Notes under the pieces: model-generated
What the model was told of the DNA's origin: nothing
The model's input: the letters and a program-made list of their open reading frames with translations, nothing else
Database searches by the model: none
Part shown: one piece after another, positions 25,435-34,026 of the stretch
Position numbering within the stretch: the stretch's first letter is position 1
Layout of the letters: each line of letters opens with the position of its first letter
Program-made: the position numbers and the translations under genes
NCBI GenBank assembly: GCA_049652385.1
Contig: JBASDX010000004.1
Span: 88,187-152,186 of the forward strand
DNA: 64,000 nucleotides
Source of the DNA: DMER64 sp049652385
GTDB lineage: Bacteria; Bacteroidota; Bacteroidia; Bacteroidales; UBA932
Reading direction: 5' to 3'

Positions 25435-26843
25435 AGGACATTAAGTATAAAAAAGCATTAACCATACTGTGGAGGATGTTTGGATCTGTTGTGATGCTCA
25501 TAGGATTGGGCATCTTCCTATCGCGTATTGTCAATAAAGCTCCTTCCGGCAAACTGCCGGAAGTAAAACAAATGGAAATTATCGTGGAGCAGGGCGGTTG
25601 CATGATTTGTCATGCCGGCTGGGACAAGGAGCGTTTGGGCACCCAATGGCCCATCATTGGAAAGCTTACCGACAAAGATGCTTCCAGGGGTATGCGCTAT
25701 TCAAACATGAGTCTGGCCATGGTACAACTGTATGACAACACGCCCATCAACCAGTCCGTACTTCATAAATTACAAAGGGTTGTACTGAACAGAAGCATGC
25801 CCCCTTTCAGTTTTACATTGACACACTGGAAATCGCCTTTGACAAAAGGAAAACAGGAAATATTTCTTCGCTGGATATACGGCCGCATGAACCGCGACTT
25901 CGGTATTCCTTATCCTGCCACTCATGCACAATTTCAACCCATCCGCCCGGTACCTGACACTTTGATTATCGATCCCGGGAAAGCCGCTTTGGGAGAACTT
26001 TTATACCACGATACAAGGTTGAGCTCTGATCAAACGCTTTCCTGTGCCTCTTGCCATAATACTGAAACAGGGGGAACGGATAACCAACGGTTTTCCATTG
26101 GTATATTCAACCAACCTTGTGAAACCACAACGCTGACTACCTACAACGCCATCTTTCATACTTTTTTTTCATGGGACGGAGCCTCCTCTACTCCGGAAGA
26201 GCTGCTAGACATGCATTTCAAAGACCCCGTTAAAATGCAGTCAGATACACTGGAACGGGTTATAGAACTCTTAAAGGCCGATAAAGCATTGCAGGGTCTT
26301 TTTACACAAGCCTATCCGGGAACGGGGTTAACGGACAGCACCCTGACGGATGCTTTGGTAGAATACCTGAAAACACTCATAACACCTGACAGTCCGTTTG
26401 ACAGGTACCTGAAGGGCAATGAAGACGCCATCACACGTAGCGCCAAAAAAGGGTACGATCTGTTCAAGAAATACGGCTGTGCCACTTGTCATAACGGCGT
26501 AGCTGCAGGCGGTACGTCCATGGAATATGCAGGTATAGCCAATTCTTTTTTCCCCAATCGTGAAGACCTCAGACTGGAAGATATGGGCCATTATAAGGTA
26601 ACGGGTAACCCCCTGGATATGCACCGGTTCAAAGTACCCGGCCTTAGGAATATAGAATTTACGTATCCGTATTTTCACAACGCCATTACCGATAATTTGC
26701 GAGTTGCTGTTTCGGCCATGGCTTACCACCAAAAAAACATAAGACTCACTGACAAAGAGAAAGATAGAATTGTAGCTTTCCTTAAAACCCTGACGGGAGA
26801 ACACCCAGATTTGTCACAAAATAAACCACAGATGCAAGAATAA
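25431..26843 (+). CDS. Membrane-anchored triheme cytochrome c peroxidase
   Basis: 470 residues from ATG 25431. An N-terminal membrane anchor (about residues 13-34) leads to a first heme module with CMICH (57-61), then the two-heme bacterial peroxidase core with CASCH (205-209) and CATCH (350-354), and the core motifs LGELLYHDTRLSSD, SIGIFNQPC, TPEELLDMHFKDP and VPGLRNIEFTYPYFHNA. Di-heme CcpA enzymes have only the last two. The extra N-terminal heme and membrane anchor resemble the E. coli quinol peroxidase YhjA/Ccp. It should reduce periplasmic hydrogen peroxide with electrons from quinol or a cytochrome. Its end overlaps the convergent gene by 62 bases. Confidence 0.87.
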   Translation: MKDIKYKKALTILWRMFGSVVMLIGLGIFLSRIVNKAPSGKLPEVKQMEIIVEQGGCMICHAGWDKERLGTQWPIIGKLTDKDASRGMRYSNMSLAMVQLYDNTPINQSVLHKLQRVVLNRSMPPFSFTLTHWKSPLTKGKQEIFLRWIYGRMNRDFGIPYPATHAQFQPIRPVPDTLIIDPGKAALGELLYHDTRLSSDQTLSCASCHNTETGGTDNQRFSIGIFNQPCETTTLTTYNAIFHTFFSWDGASSTPEELLDMHFKDPVKMQSDTLERVIELLKADKALQGLFTQAYPGTGLTDSTLTDALVEYLKTLITPDSPFDRYLKGNEDAITRSAKKGYDLFKKYGCATCHNGVAAGGTSMEYAGIANSFFPNREDLRLEDMGHYKVTGNPLDMHRFKVPGLRNIEFTYPYFHNAITDNLRVAVSAMAYHQKNIRLTDKEKDRIVAFLKTLTGEHPDLSQNKPQMQE

Positions 26844-27741
26844 AGAGTGCCAGCCACACTTTGCGTCCAAAAAGTCTTGTTTCCGAAAACAACGACGTTA
26901 TAAAATACGAAGCCGGAATCAGAAACAGCACCGTAAATCCCTGTGCGTGTCCGGGCCAAATGAAAAGACCGGCGGCGGTAAAAAGAAGAAACCAAAACAT
27001 GGCATGGTAAAAACGGGTTTTATTCAGAGACCCAGACGAATCTCTTCTTATACCCCTGACTATCACTGATAAAAGCAATAATAACACGAATACCATCAAG
27101 GATACCCATTGCGTCAGGCTAAAAGTTTGCAAGCCAAAAGTCACATTTCGTAACGTGAGTTCTTTCAGAGTACGTTCCATATAAAGTCCTATATCGTAAC
27201 CGGCAAACCAAAATCCGGCGGCAAGCAATATAAAAGGCACGACAATGCCGCCCAAAAATGCCAGAAAGTTCTTGAGCGTTACTTCTGACATCAATATAAG
27301 TCCTATAATCAGAGGCATATATAATAGAAAAGCCGGACGGAACAGCAGTCCCGCACAAGTAATATAGAAAGCTCCAATGAAAGAATGGGAACGGCCCAAT
27401 TGCTCATGAGACCCGGCGGCCAATCTGTAAAGGGCACCCGTTACAAACACACCGGCTACAACGGCCTGCCATTTGTCATACGAACAAGGCGATACGGCCA
27501 CAAGCCAGGCATACGTTACTAAAATCCAGCGTGTTCTATCGGGGAGCAAACCATACGTATCACAAAACAACGTAAGTATTATACCCGTTGCCAGCACCGG
27601 TATAACGGTCAGCAAAAGTACAACCGTATTGTTTTCCGGCTGGTTCACAAAAAGAAAAATAACCCTGAAAGCCAGCAATATAAACAACGACAACAGCAAG
27701 GCCCCCCATGCGCTGCGTTTTATATAATCTGTAAAAATCAT
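26782..27741 (-). CDS. Polytopic membrane protein, DUF6427-like
   Basis: 319 residues with about ten hydrophobic segments and short loops, no catalytic motif that I can see. One segment is PGHAQGFTVLFLIPASYFITS, which recalls the conserved end of the Bacteroidota family DUF6427 (from memory, unsure). Beginning MIFTDYIKRSAWGALLLSLF. It starts four bases inside purD's end and converges with the peroxidase gene, overlapping it by 62 bases. Located between purD and the heme genes, with no functional clue besides cotranscription with purD. Confidence 0.6.
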   Translation of the reverse strand: MIFTDYIKRSAWGALLLSLFILLAFRVIFLFVNQPENNTVVLLLTVIPVLATGIILTLFCDTYGLLPDRTRWILVTYAWLVAVSPCSYDKWQAVVAGVFVTGALYRLAAGSHEQLGRSHSFIGAFYITCAGLLFRPAFLLYMPLIIGLILMSEVTLKNFLAFLGGIVVPFILLAAGFWFAGYDIGLYMERTLKELTLRNVTFGLQTFSLTQWVSLMVFVLLLLLSVIVRGIRRDSSGSLNKTRFYHAMFWFLLFTAAGLFIWPGHAQGFTVLFLIPASYFITSLFSETRLFGRKVWLALFILASVVYFVTNLGVLPSGF

Positions 27742-29054
27742 AACAAATCGTTCCCTATGTCTGTTCTGTAATACATACCTGTAAAATGTACCTGCTTAAG
27801 CTGCCGGTATACTGTCTGTTGCGCCTGTTCCAGCATAGCTTCCCGGGCTCCCACGGCCAGAACCCGCCCGCCGGCAGTCACTACGGCAGTACCTTTCTTT
27901 CGGTTCAACCCTGTCGCTTCTTCCGTTGTTCCCATATGAAATACCGTCGCACCCGTAACCTGTTCCAGGCCTTCAATGCGTTTGCCTTTGTCACAAGGCC
28001 CCGGATATCCTTCCATAGCCGCTACTACCGTTACGGCGTGCCCGGCGGACGGTTTCAGGGGTATCTGCTGCAAGGTTCCTGTTTTCAGTGACATGCAGGC
28101 GGCTGCCAAGTCTCCTTCCAGACACAACATGACCGATTGCGTTTCCGGATCGCCCATGCGCACGTTATATTCTATGACATAAGGGTCACCTGCGCAATTC
28201 ATCAAGCCAAAAAAGAGGAATCCTTTGTAGTCTATTCCCTCCTTTCTGAGTCCTTGTAAGGTAGGACGGATTATGCGCTGCTCTACTTTATCCATAAACG
28301 CTTTGTCGGCAAAGGGTACCGGAGATACAGCCCCCATCCCGCCCGTATTGAGCCCGGTGTCTCCTTCTCCAATGCGTTTGTAATCTTTGGCGTTGGGCAG
28401 GATTTTGTAGTCTGTCCCATCGGTCAGGATAAACACAGACACCTCAATGCCCCGGAGAAAAGATTCAATAACCACTTTGTCTCCGGCTTGTCCAAATTGC
28501 CCGTCCATCATCTCTTTCAGGCACTTTTGTGCTTCCGTTTTGTCCGGAGCTATGATGACGCCTTTGCCTGCGGCCAACCCGTCTGCTTTCAATACGTACG
28601 GTGCCTGCTGGGTTTCCATAAAGTCACAGGCTTCTGCATACGCTTTGTTTGTAAACGTTTTATAGCCGGCCGTGGGAATCCCGTAGGTATGCATAAACTG
28701 CTTGGCAAAATCCTTGCTGCCTTCCAATTGTGCTCCGGCCGCCGTAGGACCCACCACCAGCACGTCTTGTAGTTCCGGCTGCTTGTGGCAATAATCGGCA
28801 ATGCCCTTGACCAGCGGCTCTTCCGGCCCTACCACCAGCATGTCAATTCCATGGGAGCGTAACGTATCTTTTACCTTCGGAAAATCCAGTGGAGAAAGAG
28901 AAATATTATGGGTCTGTTTCCCGTTATACAGCACTACCGTACCGGTACCCGCATTGCCCGGTGCCACGTACAGCTCATCTACCAGGGGAGATTGTGCCAA
29001 TTTCCAGGCCAGGGCATGTTCCCGCCCACCGGAACCCAAAACAAGAATCTTCAT
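27738..29054 (-). CDS. purD: Phosphoribosylamine-glycine ligase
   Basis: 438-residue ATP-grasp enzyme making GAR from phosphoribosylamine and glycine, second step of purine synthesis. Start MKILVLGSGGREHALAWKLA is the standard one; further motifs are VVGPEEPLVKGIADY, ADGLAAGKGVI (ATP-grasp), GDTGLNTGGMGAVSPVP and EYNVRMGDPETQ with the metal residues. Full length. The -7 box TACTTTTG ends only four bases before the ATG, so the mRNA seems to be leaderless. Confidence 0.97.
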   Translation of the reverse strand: MKILVLGSGGREHALAWKLAQSPLVDELYVAPGNAGTGTVVLYNGKQTHNISLSPLDFPKVKDTLRSHGIDMLVVGPEEPLVKGIADYCHKQPELQDVLVVGPTAAGAQLEGSKDFAKQFMHTYGIPTAGYKTFTNKAYAEACDFMETQQAPYVLKADGLAAGKGVIIAPDKTEAQKCLKEMMDGQFGQAGDKVVIESFLRGIEVSVFILTDGTDYKILPNAKDYKRIGEGDTGLNTGGMGAVSPVPFADKAFMDKVEQRIIRPTLQGLRKEGIDYKGFLFFGLMNCAGDPYVIEYNVRMGDPETQSVMLCLEGDLAAACMSLKTGTLQQIPLKPSAGHAVTVVAAMEGYPGPCDKGKRIEGLEQVTGATVFHMGTTEEATGLNRKKGTAVVTAGGRVLAVGAREAMLEQAQQTVYRQLKQVHFTGMYYRTDIGNDLL

Positions 29055-29058
29055 AGTG

Positions 29059-29066
29059 CAAAAGTA
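29059..29066 (-). promoter_or_regulatory. purD promoter -7 box, abutting the start codon
   Basis: Minus-strand TACTTTTG; four bases (CACT) separate it from ATG at 29054. Using the rnpB spacing (start 6 bases after the final G), transcription would begin at or within a base of the A of ATG. Confidence 0.55.
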
Positions 29067-29126
29067 GCAAGAATTTAAGTGTTAGACACGACCGTACAAG
29101 AAGTGTCGAATAAATACTACATTTTT

Positions 29127-29157
29127 TTTGCTATGTGATTACTTTTCTTTATCTTTA
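29127..29157 (+). promoter_or_regulatory. susC/susD promoter (-33 and -7)
   Basis: TTTG at 29127-29130, 19-base spacer, then TATCTTTA at 29150-29157, one mismatch from TAnnTTTG. The -33/-7 pair and spacing match the Bacteroides consensus (TTTG, 19-21, TAnnTTTG). The implied start is near 29163, leaving a 160-base 5' leader before the susC ATG. Confidence 0.55.
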
Positions 29158-29269
29158 ACCAGTATTTCATTAACCATTAGATGTTACATTAGTGCATTAC
29201 GCAAAGGATTATATCGTTTGCGGTTTTTCCCCCGCTACCAACTGCTCCTTCTTTGGTTCTTCTTTCATC

Positions 29270-29290
29270 AGGCCCTGACGGGCTTTTTTT
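29270..29290 (+). terminator. Intrinsic terminator inside the susC leader
   Basis: AGGCCC, loop TGAC, GGGCTT, followed at once by a run of T (TTTTTTT in all). It lies about 107-127 bases after the predicted transcription start and 34 bases before the susC ATG. Either it attenuates the SusC/SusD operon or it ends a short independent RNA. Confidence 0.6.
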
Positions 29291-29323
29291 ATGCTCTTTC
29301 ATTTAATCTAAACTACCTAAGAA

Positions 29324-32300
29324 ATGTTAAAACGAGCTTTATTGCTCTTGTGCACATTGACTGTATTCACACTACACATGAACGCACAAGTTAAAGTAAC
29401 CGGTAAGGTAACAGATGCTTCCGATGGTTCCCCCATTCCATTCGCATCGGTTATTATCAAAGGAACCGTTACCGGTGTATCTGCCGACCTGAACGGAATG
29501 TATTCAATCAGCAATGTACCTGCAGATGGTACATTGATTTTCTCAAGTATTGGATACGAAACGTATGAGGTTACTGTAAACAACAGGGCAGAAATCAACG
29601 TATCACTGGCACAACAGGCCGTGGGTCTTGACCAGGTGCTGGTGGTGGCTTATGGAACAACGACTAAAGGGTCGTATTCCGGGTCAGCAACCCAACTTCG
29701 GCAGGAAGGATTTAAAGACGTTCCGGTTATCAGCTTTGAGCAGGCCATTACGGGTGCGGTACCCGGTGTTCAAATTACCCAGAAATCAGGGCAACCCGGA
29801 TCATTACCTGAAATCCGTATCCGCGGGTTTGGTTCCTTCAATGCAGGGAATGATCCGTTATATGTCATTGACGGAGTGCCGGCAACCAGTGGTGACTGGG
29901 GGTCCGAGAACATTTACACAAGTGCTATGAACTTCCTGAACCCAAGCGACATTGAGTCAATTACCATCCTCAAGGACGCTGCCGCCTCTTCCCTGTACGG
30001 TTCCAGAGCCTCTAACGGAGTCATCCTCATTACGACCAAAAAAGGACGGGCAGGAAAAGTAGTTACCTCTTTCAAATCGAGCGTGGGTTTCTCTTATTTT
30101 GCCATGAACAACTACCCGCAAGTAACAGAAGCCGAACAAGAAGAACTGGTACGTGAAGCCTGGACCAACTACGGAACGGACAACCCTGCCCAATGGCAAA
30201 GTTTTGGGACGTTAGACAACTACGTAAAAGCCCAGGTGGAAAAATATTTTCCCTCTCGTAAAAACGACCTGATATACGTCAAGTGGGAAGATGAACTTTT
30301 CAGAACAGCCGTTTCCCAGAACTACGAATTGTCGTTGTCCGGCGGTAATGAAAAATCAAAAGTATATGCTTCCGTAGCTTACAACGACGATAAAGGGATC
30401 AATAAAATTCAATACCTCAGGAGGTATACAGCCCATATCAATGCAGAACACACATTGAACAATTATCTGAAAGTAGGAGCTTCATTCCAATTTTCCGACC
30501 AGATGCAAAGCGGACACCAGGACGGACAAGCTAAAGATAACGTCTTTTACCTGTGGAAAGCACACCTTACGCCCCGGTGGCCCTTTAAATACGCAGATGG
30601 CTCTTATTGGCAGGAGTTTTATGCAGCCGGCAGTACGCGGGTGAACCCCGTTCCTCAGTTCCATCTGCAGATTAATGATGCTACGCAAATGCGTACCATA
30701 TTAAAAGGATGGGCCGAGCTAAGCATTACAAAAGACCTGAAGATTAAAAGCATAGTCAGTAAAGACTATTTGAAAATGCACGACCGGTTCAACTGGCTGT
30801 ACGGACATATCAACTTTACGGCTTATGGTCAGGGTTATGCTTCTGACCGCTACAGGTTTGTTGACAAAATGGTAAGCAGTACGGTAGCCACTTATTACAA
30901 ATCTCTGAAACAACATAACTTCTCGCTTATGGCAGGTTGGGAAGCCGAAAGAGATGAATTTCTGTACACGCGTCTTGCCAAAATTGATTTCTCCAACTTC
31001 GGAGCTACGGAATCTGCATTGGCAACCAACTATCAAGCCGGATTTACGTACAGAAGTTTGTCCAACCTGCTGTCCTTTATCAGCAACTTCACCTATGACT
31101 TTGACAGCCGGTATTACATAGCGGCTTCTTACAGAAGAGACGGATCGTCCAGACTGGGCCCCGATACGCGTTGGGGTGATTTCTGGTCCGTATCGGGCTC
31201 CTGGAGAATCAGCAACGAGCGCTTTATGTCAAACGTGCTATGGATTAACGATTTGCGTATCAGAGGTTCCTACGGTACCAGCGGGAACCTGCCTTCCGAC
31301 AGGTTCGGTTACATGGCCACTTTTGCTTACGGTATTTACGGTACCGAGGCGGCCGGATACCCCAATAACCTGGCCAACAAAGACCTTACCTGGGAAAAGA
31401 ACCACAACTGGAATATAGGTCTGGATGCACGTTTGTTTGATATGGTGGACATTGTTGCAGAGTACTACAACAAGAAAACATTAGACCTGCTTCTGAATGC
31501 TACGGTACCATCGACTACAGGTTTCAGCAGCGCCTTGCGCAACATCGGTTCTATGGAAAATAAAGGTGTGGAATTGTCTCTTAACGTAGATATCATCAAA
31601 CGTAAAGAAATGACGTTACAAGCCGGAGTCAATTGGGCAACCCTTAAAAATACCGTCCTTGCCCTGTCTGAAGAAGGAGAACAAATTGTGAGCAGACCTC
31701 ATATCAGAAAAGCCGGGTACTCCATGTATCAATTCTACACAAGAGAGTATTACGGAGTAGATCCTCAAACGGGTCTTCCCCGGTATTATTCCAACGCCAA
31801 ATTGGCCGACGGCACACTTGATAAAACTTTAGTGAACAGGGCACAGGCTTCATCGGCCATCCTGGAAGGAATGACAGCCATTCCCAAAGGCTTTGGAGGT
31901 TTCAACATACTCTTCAGCTACAAATCCTTGTCGGCCACTATGTCCTGGGTTTACAAATACGGACATTACGTATGGGATGACGGTACGGATACACTACACG
32001 ACGACGGTTACAACTCCTACACCAACATCTCCAAAGACCAGCTTAAGAGATGGCAGAAACCGGGTGACATTACCCACGTACCACGCAGGGTTGCCGGAAA
32101 TACGCACGGAGGCTATTACGATTCCAGCCGTGCCATACATAAAGGAGACTACATGAGACTGAAGAACCTGACGGTGTCATGGAATCTGCCGCAAAACCTG
32201 CTTAGCAGAGTCCGCATTACGAATGCCAGGGTATATGTGTCCGGGCATAATCTATTGACCTTTACAGGATTGGATTTTGATCCTGAAGTACACGCCAGTG

Positions 32301-32365
32301 GTTATTACAACTTTACCTTCCCGGCTGTTCGTACCGTTACATTAGGTTTGGAAATTTCATTATAA
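29324..32365 (+). CDS. SusC/RagA-family TonB-linked outer-membrane transporter
   Basis: 1013 residues. Signal peptide MLKRALLLLCTLTVFTLHMN-AQ, then a carboxypeptidase-D-regulatory-like beta domain (VKVTGKVTDASDGSPIPFAS) and a TonB box region (LDQVLVVAYGT). Plug: ITGAVPGVQITQKSGQPG, IRIRGFGSFNAGNDPLYVIDG and AAASSLYGSRASNGVILITTK. The rest is the 22-strand barrel, ending GLEISL. It pairs with the SusD-like gene 18 bases downstream to form a lidded nutrient importer. No glycoside hydrolase, sulfatase or regulator is next to it, so the substrate (glycan or peptide) cannot be told. Confidence 0.94.
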   Translation: MLKRALLLLCTLTVFTLHMNAQVKVTGKVTDASDGSPIPFASVIIKGTVTGVSADLNGMYSISNVPADGTLIFSSIGYETYEVTVNNRAEINVSLAQQAVGLDQVLVVAYGTTTKGSYSGSATQLRQEGFKDVPVISFEQAITGAVPGVQITQKSGQPGSLPEIRIRGFGSFNAGNDPLYVIDGVPATSGDWGSENIYTSAMNFLNPSDIESITILKDAAASSLYGSRASNGVILITTKKGRAGKVVTSFKSSVGFSYFAMNNYPQVTEAEQEELVREAWTNYGTDNPAQWQSFGTLDNYVKAQVEKYFPSRKNDLIYVKWEDELFRTAVSQNYELSLSGGNEKSKVYASVAYNDDKGINKIQYLRRYTAHINAEHTLNNYLKVGASFQFSDQMQSGHQDGQAKDNVFYLWKAHLTPRWPFKYADGSYWQEFYAAGSTRVNPVPQFHLQINDATQMRTILKGWAELSITKDLKIKSIVSKDYLKMHDRFNWLYGHINFTAYGQGYASDRYRFVDKMVSSTVATYYKSLKQHNFSLMAGWEAERDEFLYTRLAKIDFSNFGATESALATNYQAGFTYRSLSNLLSFISNFTYDFDSRYYIAASYRRDGSSRLGPDTRWGDFWSVSGSWRISNERFMSNVLWINDLRIRGSYGTSGNLPSDRFGYMATFAYGIYGTEAAGYPNNLANKDLTWEKNHNWNIGLDARLFDMVDIVAEYYNKKTLDLLLNATVPSTTGFSSALRNIGSMENKGVELSLNVDIIKRKEMTLQAGVNWATLKNTVLALSEEGEQIVSRPHIRKAGYSMYQFYTREYYGVDPQTGLPRYYSNAKLADGTLDKTLVNRAQASSAILEGMTAIPKGFGGFNILFSYKSLSATMSWVYKYGHYVWDDGTDTLHDDGYNSYTNISKDQLKRWQKPGDITHVPRRVAGNTHGGYYDSSRAIHKGDYMRLKNLTVSWNLPQNLLSRVRITNARVYVSGHNLLTFTGLDFDPEVHASGYYNFTFPAVRTVTLGLEISL

Positions 32366-32383
32366 TCAAAACATGCTGTTATT

Positions 32384-33844
32384 ATGAAAAGATATATTTT
32401 TAGTATACTGTGGGTTGTGGCAGGATTCTTTATGGTAGTATCCTGTAAAGGATTTCTTGATACCGAACCAACCGACAAAGTAGTTGCGGAAACAGCTATG
32501 AAGACCCTCTACGACGCCAACGTAGCAGTCAACGGACTTTATAAAGACATAAAATACCAGGACTATTACGGAGGTATGATACAACTCTTGGGAGACCAAA
32601 GAGGTGACAACATTCAACCCCGCCTGATGAGTACCGGATGGGTCCAGGTCTATTCCTTGGGATACGATGCAGAAGCCACTACGTATTTTTCGCTTTGGAC
32701 ACGGTGTTACGAGGCCATTATGCGTTGTAATACGCTGATAGAAAACCTGGATAAACTGGAAGCAGCCTCTGCCGCAGATATTGCCAAGAAAAAAGACTAT
32801 CTGGGCCAGGCTTATGCTGTACGGGCACTTGTTTATTTTGACCTGGCCCGTTGTTACGGATATCCCTATATGAAAGACCAGGGAGCTTCTCTGGGTGCCG
32901 TACTCATAACAGAACTCCTGGGACCTTCCGAATCTAAAAAACCCAGAAGTACCGTAGCCGATACGTACAAATTGGTTTTAGAAGATCTTGATAAGGCTTT
33001 GCCGTTGCTTTCCAAACTAAGAAACACAGGCCATTTCAATTACTGGGCTGCCAAAATGCTGCAAGCCAGAGTGAATCTGTACAAAGGCGACTGGGACAAA
33101 GCGTACGATGCCGCCAAAGAAGTCATCGACCAATCTCCTTATCAATTGGTTTCCAGAGATCAATACGTTAATTACTGGAAAGAAGAAGGTGCAGCCGAAA
33201 CCATTCTGGAATTGTTTGTTTCTGCGCAATCCGGCATAGATGCAGACGGAGGATATGTATCGTACTGGCACAACTTGTGGCACGGAGCTCCTTCAGCAGG
33301 CGCTACCCTGATTCCCACTACCAGTTGGGTCAATTTGATAAACAGTGAACCGGGAGACATCAGGGCACAATTTGTCAGGTACGATTCCCAATACGACACC
33401 TCCTCTCCCTGGTTTGCCAAATTCCCCGGGAACGGAGGTACCAATTTCCGGTACAACAATCCCAAGATATTCCGATTGGCAGAAGCCTATCTGATTGCAG
33501 CAGAAGCGGCCCTCAAAGGCAAGGGCGGCGTGACTATGGCCAGCAATTATCTGAATATCATACGTAAAAGAGCTAATCCATCTGTAGCAGATGTAGTTGC
33601 AACCGATGATCTGGTGCAAATTGAACGTCGTAAAGAATTGGTTGGCGAAGGTCACCGGTTCTTTGACCAAATGCGCCTGGGCAATAAGATTATACGTCTG
33701 GACGGTGACGGATTCAATTTTGCTGAATCGATTGGGTGCCCGGGAACCATTGACTGGGGTTATTTCAAAGTAGTGCTTCCTATTTCACATACGGAAAGGA
33801 AGTTCTATCCGGAGCTCCAGCAAAATCCGGGTTATACGCAATAA
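32384..33844 (+). CDS. SusD/RagB-family nutrient-binding outer-membrane lipoprotein
   Basis: 486 residues; lipoprotein signal IFSILWVVAGFFMVVSC with lipid cysteine about residue 22, followed by KGFLDTEPTDKVV, the usual SusD start. TPR-rich helical fold: LWTRCYEAIMRCNTLIENLDKL, AYAVRALVYFDLARCYGYPY, and the conserved C-terminal IERRKELVGEGHRFFDQMRLG and a tail of FYPELQQNPGYTQ. It forms the lid of the SusC-like transporter upstream. A terminator hairpin follows 20 bases behind. Confidence 0.93.
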   Translation: MKRYIFSILWVVAGFFMVVSCKGFLDTEPTDKVVAETAMKTLYDANVAVNGLYKDIKYQDYYGGMIQLLGDQRGDNIQPRLMSTGWVQVYSLGYDAEATTYFSLWTRCYEAIMRCNTLIENLDKLEAASAADIAKKKDYLGQAYAVRALVYFDLARCYGYPYMKDQGASLGAVLITELLGPSESKKPRSTVADTYKLVLEDLDKALPLLSKLRNTGHFNYWAAKMLQARVNLYKGDWDKAYDAAKEVIDQSPYQLVSRDQYVNYWKEEGAAETILELFVSAQSGIDADGGYVSYWHNLWHGAPSAGATLIPTTSWVNLINSEPGDIRAQFVRYDSQYDTSSPWFAKFPGNGGTNFRYNNPKIFRLAEAYLIAAEAALKGKGGVTMASNYLNIIRKRANPSVADVVATDDLVQIERRKELVGEGHRFFDQMRLGNKIIRLDGDGFNFAESIGCPGTIDWGYFKVVLPISHTERKFYPELQQNPGYTQ

Positions 33845-33863
33845 CGACCCCCATAGATAGCAT

Positions 33864-33897
33864 AAAAAAAACAGCTGCTCGTCAGCTGTTTTTTTTT
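33864..33897. terminator. Bidirectional intrinsic terminator
   Basis: Hairpin ACAGCTG-CTCGT-CAGCTGT flanked by A-tract on the left and T-tract on the right, so it can end the susD transcript on the plus strand and the tRNA-Leu transcript on the minus strand. Confidence 0.85.
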
Positions 33898-33898
33898 G

Positions 33899-33982
<84 letters not shown>

Positions 33983-34010
33983 TAACGTACGCTTTTTTTG
34001 TTCAGAGGGG

Positions 34011-34018
34011 CAAAGATA
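34011..34018 (-). promoter_or_regulatory. tRNA-Leu promoter -7 box
   Basis: Minus-strand TATCTTTG, exact TAnnTTTG, with CTTG (one off TTTG) 19 bases upstream inside the deoC end. Gives an RNA start about 23 bases before the tRNA. Confidence 0.5.
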
Positions 34019-34026
34019 TACAAAAA

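Noticed and set aside
29055..29126. Riboswitch for purD
   Set aside because: No conserved purine or PRPP/ppGpp aptamer blocks are visible and the promoter leaves no leader.
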